From positions 62,001-126,000 of the forward strand of contig NZ_LMPU01000011.1 in assembly GCF_001423945.1 (NCBI RefSeq): a stretch of 64,000 nt of DNA, written 5' to 3'. The translations under genes and the position numbers were made by a program. The notes under the pieces are model-generated. The model was not told the DNA's origin. It made no database searches and was given only the letters and a program-made list of their open reading frames with translations. This DNA comes from Pedobacter sp. Leaf194 (GTDB lineage Bacteria > Bacteroidota > Bacteroidia > Sphingobacteriales > Sphingobacteriaceae). Shown here piece by piece: positions 61,455 to 64,000 of the stretch. Every line of letters begins with the position of its first letter. Position 1 is the first letter of the stretch.

Positions 61455-64000
61455 ATGAGTCTTGAAAAGTATGTGTCCAAACGAGATTTTTCGAAAACGA
61501 AAGAGCCCAAAACCGGCAAAAGCGTCGACAAAGAAAAACTTCATTTCGTTATTCAGAAACATGATGCTTCAAGGCTTCATTACGATTTCCGGCTCGAAAT
61601 GCGGGGTGTTCTAAAAAGCTGGGCTGTTCCGAAAGGGCCATCTACAGATCCAAAAACAAAACGTCTGGCCATGATGGTCGAGGATCATCCATATGATTAT
61701 AAAGATTTTGAAGGTATTATACCTAAGGGCGAATATGGTGGTGGAACCGTAATCGTTTGGGATGAAGGAACATATGAGCCGATAGAAGAGATTGAAGGAA
61801 AAAAAGCTCAGGAAAAGCATCTAATTCATCAACTGAAAGAAGGTTCGCTGAAAATTAAGCTAAAAGGGAAGAAGCTTAAGGGCGAATTTGCCTTGGTTAA
61901 AACGCATGGCATGGGCGAGAATGGCTGGCTGCTGATAAAACATAAAGATGAATTTGCTTCGGTTAAAGATATAACTAAGGAAGACAAATCGGTTTTGTCT
62001 GGAAAGACCATTGAAACGATGGAACACACATCTGAAAAGGTTTGGAAAGAGGGGCACGAGGAAGAGATAAAGCCTGAGAAAAAATCAAAAGCTAAAACAG
62101 AAACTACCCAGGATAAACTTGAAAAAAAAATTGAAGCAGATGAACCGGACGATGATTACAATATCGAAACGGCTCTAAAGAAAATAAAGAAGTCTGCTAT
62201 TCCGGAGGGGATGAAGCCAATGCTGGCAACTTTGGTGGATGAACCTTTCGATAACCCCGAATGGCAATACGAAGTTAAATGGGATGGTTACCGTGCCCTT
62301 GCCTTTGTAAATAAAGGCAATGTTGACCTGCTGTCGCGGAACAATAAATCCTTCAACGATAAATTCTATCCCATTTATGAATTGCTCAAAACTTGGAGAA
62401 TTGACGCTGTTGTTGATGGTGAAGTTTTGGTGTTAAATGATAAAGGCGTTTCAAATTTTGGTGCTTTACAAAACTGGCGCAGCGAAGCTGATGGAGAACT
62501 TGTATTTTATGTTTTTGATTTGCTTTGGTACAACGGTAAAAATTTGATGGATTTGCCTTTAAGTGAACGACAGGCCATTTTGCAACAGGTTTTGCCAGCT
62601 GATGATGACCGCATACGAATCAGTAAGGTTTTCAAAGCAAGCGGTATCGACTTCTTTGCAGCCGCTGAAAAGATGGGTTTAGAAGGTATTATCGCGAAGA
62701 AATCAGACAGCGTTTATAGCCCGAACCGACGCTCTAAAGACTGGTTGAAAATTAAGGTTCATAAACGGCAGGAAGTAATAATAGTCGGTTTTACAAAAAA
62801 TGAAGACACTTCCAAATCATTCAGCTCGTTATTGCTTGGCGTTTATGAAAATAAAGTGCTACAATATGTTGGCAAAGTTGGAACCGGTTTTTCTGATAAA
62901 CTCCAGAAAACGATGATGGCTCAGTTTAAGCCGTTGATAATTGATAAAAGCCCGTTTGATGATATTCCAGACATAAATAAGCCATCTCGCTTTCGTCCGA
63001 ACCCGCCGAAGGCTAAAGCTACCTGGTTAAAACCTGAGCTCGTTTGTGAAGTTGCCTTTACAGAAGTGACAGACGATGGGGTATTTCGACACCCTTCATT
63101 TCAAGGGATGCGTGAAGATAAAAAGGCTAAAGATGTTGTAAGGGAGCAGGAGGTGGAAACCGAAGCAATAGTGGAAGGGGATAAGGATGAGCAGAAACAT
63201 GACAACCACGCCCAGGCAATAAAACCACCAAAAGGTAAAGAACCAAAAACCCTGCTTAACCCGAAAGATGAAACCCAGGTTAGGAAACTGAATGGGCATG
63301 AATTAAAATTTACGAATCTAAGCAAAATATACTGGCCTGAAGATAAGGTAACTAAGCGTGATATGTTTAATTATTACTATCAGGTAGCCGATTACATATT
63401 ACCGTATTTAAAAGATAGACCACAATCATTAAATCGTTTTCCCGGAGGCATACACGGACCGAGTTTTTATCAAAAGGATGTTAAAGGAAAAGCTCCGGAT
63501 TGGGCGCAGACATTTCCATATGAAAACGGGGAAGGAGAAAAGAAAGAATACCTGGTCGGTACCAATGTTGATAGTTTACTTTGGATGGCTTCACTAGGTT
63601 GCATTGAAATGAATCCGTGGTTTAGTAGGGTGCAAAGCCCGGATAACCCTGATTATTGTGTTATCGACCTTGACCCCGACAAGCAGAGTTTCGACGAGGT
63701 TGTAGAAGCGGCATTAGAAGTGAAAAAGGTGCTGGATGCGATAGATGTGCCTTGCTATCCAAAAACTTCCGGTTCTACGGGGATTCATATTTACATCCCT
63801 TTAGATGCGAAATACAGCTACGACCAAAGCCAGATGTTCGCAAAGATTATTGTTACATTGGTTAACAAGCAAATTCCTGATTACACTTCGCTTGAGCGGA
63901 TGATTTCTGCAAGGAAGGGGAAAATGTACCTTGATTTTTTACAGAACAGACCAGGAGCCACTATTGCGGGGCCGTATTCTTTAAGGCCAAAACCTGGGGC
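61455..64000 (+). CDS. ligD: DNA ligase D, PE-LIG-POL order (partial, runs off the window end)
   Basis: Open frame of 848 codons from the ATG at 61455 to the window edge. Order: 3'-phosphoesterase domain (about 30-160; HDASRLHYDFRLEM, WAVPKGPS, GEYGGGTVIVWDEG), a Lys/Glu-rich linker, ATP-dependent ligase domain (about 250-560; adenylated Lys275 in EVKWDGYRA, DGEVLVL, GLEGIIAKK, DWLKIKV) and the start of the polymerase/primase domain (about 615 on; NLSKIYWPED, LNRFPGGI, catalytic acidic VIDLDPD, SGSTGIHIYIPL). This order is the usual one in Bacteroidetes. It repairs double-strand breaks by NHEJ with Ku; no ku gene is in the window. Confidence 0.96.
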   Translation, partial: MSLEKYVSKRDFSKTKEPKTGKSVDKEKLHFVIQKHDASRLHYDFRLEMRGVLKSWAVPKGPSTDPKTKRLAMMVEDHPYDYKDFEGIIPKGEYGGGTVIVWDEGTYEPIEEIEGKKAQEKHLIHQLKEGSLKIKLKGKKLKGEFALVKTHGMGENGWLLIKHKDEFASVKDITKEDKSVLSGKTIETMEHTSEKVWKEGHEEEIKPEKKSKAKTETTQDKLEKKIEADEPDDDYNIETALKKIKKSAIPEGMKPMLATLVDEPFDNPEWQYEVKWDGYRALAFVNKGNVDLLSRNNKSFNDKFYPIYELLKTWRIDAVVDGEVLVLNDKGVSNFGALQNWRSEADGELVFYVFDLLWYNGKNLMDLPLSERQAILQQVLPADDDRIRISKVFKASGIDFFAAAEKMGLEGIIAKKSDSVYSPNRRSKDWLKIKVHKRQEVIIVGFTKNEDTSKSFSSLLLGVYENKVLQYVGKVGTGFSDKLQKTMMAQFKPLIIDKSPFDDIPDINKPSRFRPNPPKAKATWLKPELVCEVAFTEVTDDGVFRHPSFQGMREDKKAKDVVREQEVETEAIVEGDKDEQKHDNHAQAIKPPKGKEPKTLLNPKDETQVRKLNGHELKFTNLSKIYWPEDKVTKRDMFNYYYQVADYILPYLKDRPQSLNRFPGGIHGPSFYQKDVKGKAPDWAQTFPYENGEGEKKEYLVGTNVDSLLWMASLGCIEMNPWFSRVQSPDNPDYCVIDLDPDKQSFDEVVEAALEVKKVLDAIDVPCYPKTSGSTGIHIYIPLDAKYSYDQSQMFAKIIVTLVNKQIPDYTSLERMISARKGKMYLDFLQNRPGATIAGPYSLRPKPG

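Overview
The window reads as chromosomal DNA of a Bacteroidota bacterium, most likely a Sphingobacteriaceae member close to Pedobacter (genus is inference). Signs are a giant adhesin with a type IX secretion (T9SS) type B 'gliding motility-associated' C-terminus followed by PorP/SprF and OmpA-family genes, an archaeal/eukaryotic-type prolyl-tRNA synthetase, a DNA ligase D in PE-LIG-POL order, and promoters of the Bacteroidetes form TTTG-N17-19-TAnnTTTG. There is no prophage, insertion sequence or CRISPR array.

Layout. 1-7.2 kb: a truncated lipoprotein gene, proS, a trans-sulfuration PLP enzyme, a TIGR02757 protein, a Crp/Fnr regulator, tatA, a secreted hypothetical protein and an AI-2E-family permease. 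7.6-11.8 kb: a 1126-residue multi-PAS/GAF protein that ends after a HisKA-like helix without an ATPase domain, followed by two receiver-only proteins; this looks like a split phosphorelay. 12.2-17.9 kb: a complete RND efflux operon (adaptor, pump, outer-membrane channel). 18-21.7 kb: msrA, several small proteins, tRNA-Ser(TGA) with a textbook promoter and terminator, and a Kv-like potassium channel. 21.7-28 kb (minus strand): a tightly packed operon pxpB-pxpC-pxpA, an NRAMP-like transporter and an M1 aminopeptidase, which suggests peptide breakdown coupled to 5-oxoproline use. 28.2-34.3 kb: a hypothetical protein with a CoiA-like protein, a DUF481-like protein, a luciferase-like monooxygenase, a DUF4142 protein, a SulP permease and a Tat-exported SDR.

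34.7-37.5 kb: a small OB-fold-like protein behind a leader containing a terminator hairpin, then a solitary STAND/NACHT-like P-loop NTPase with a Bacteroidetes-type N-terminal domain, a candidate defence or signalling gene. 37.7-50.1 kb: the T9SS surface module: a 3129-residue adhesin with about 19 Ig-like modules, five He_PIG repeats and five copies of an unrecognised ~150-180-residue domain, then PorP/SprF and a PorE-like TPR-PD40-OmpA protein.

50.4-61.2 kb is the least explained region: a DUF2235 (Tle1-like) hydrolase, a 67-residue protein, and two giant adjacent genes (1698 and 1332 residues) with no recognisable domain and no signal peptide. They are 18 bases apart and almost certainly co-expressed. 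This pair is the best candidate for an undescribed system. The window ends inside ligD (NHEJ ligase).

Limits: all family names come from reading motifs by eye; no database search, structure prediction or composition statistic was run.
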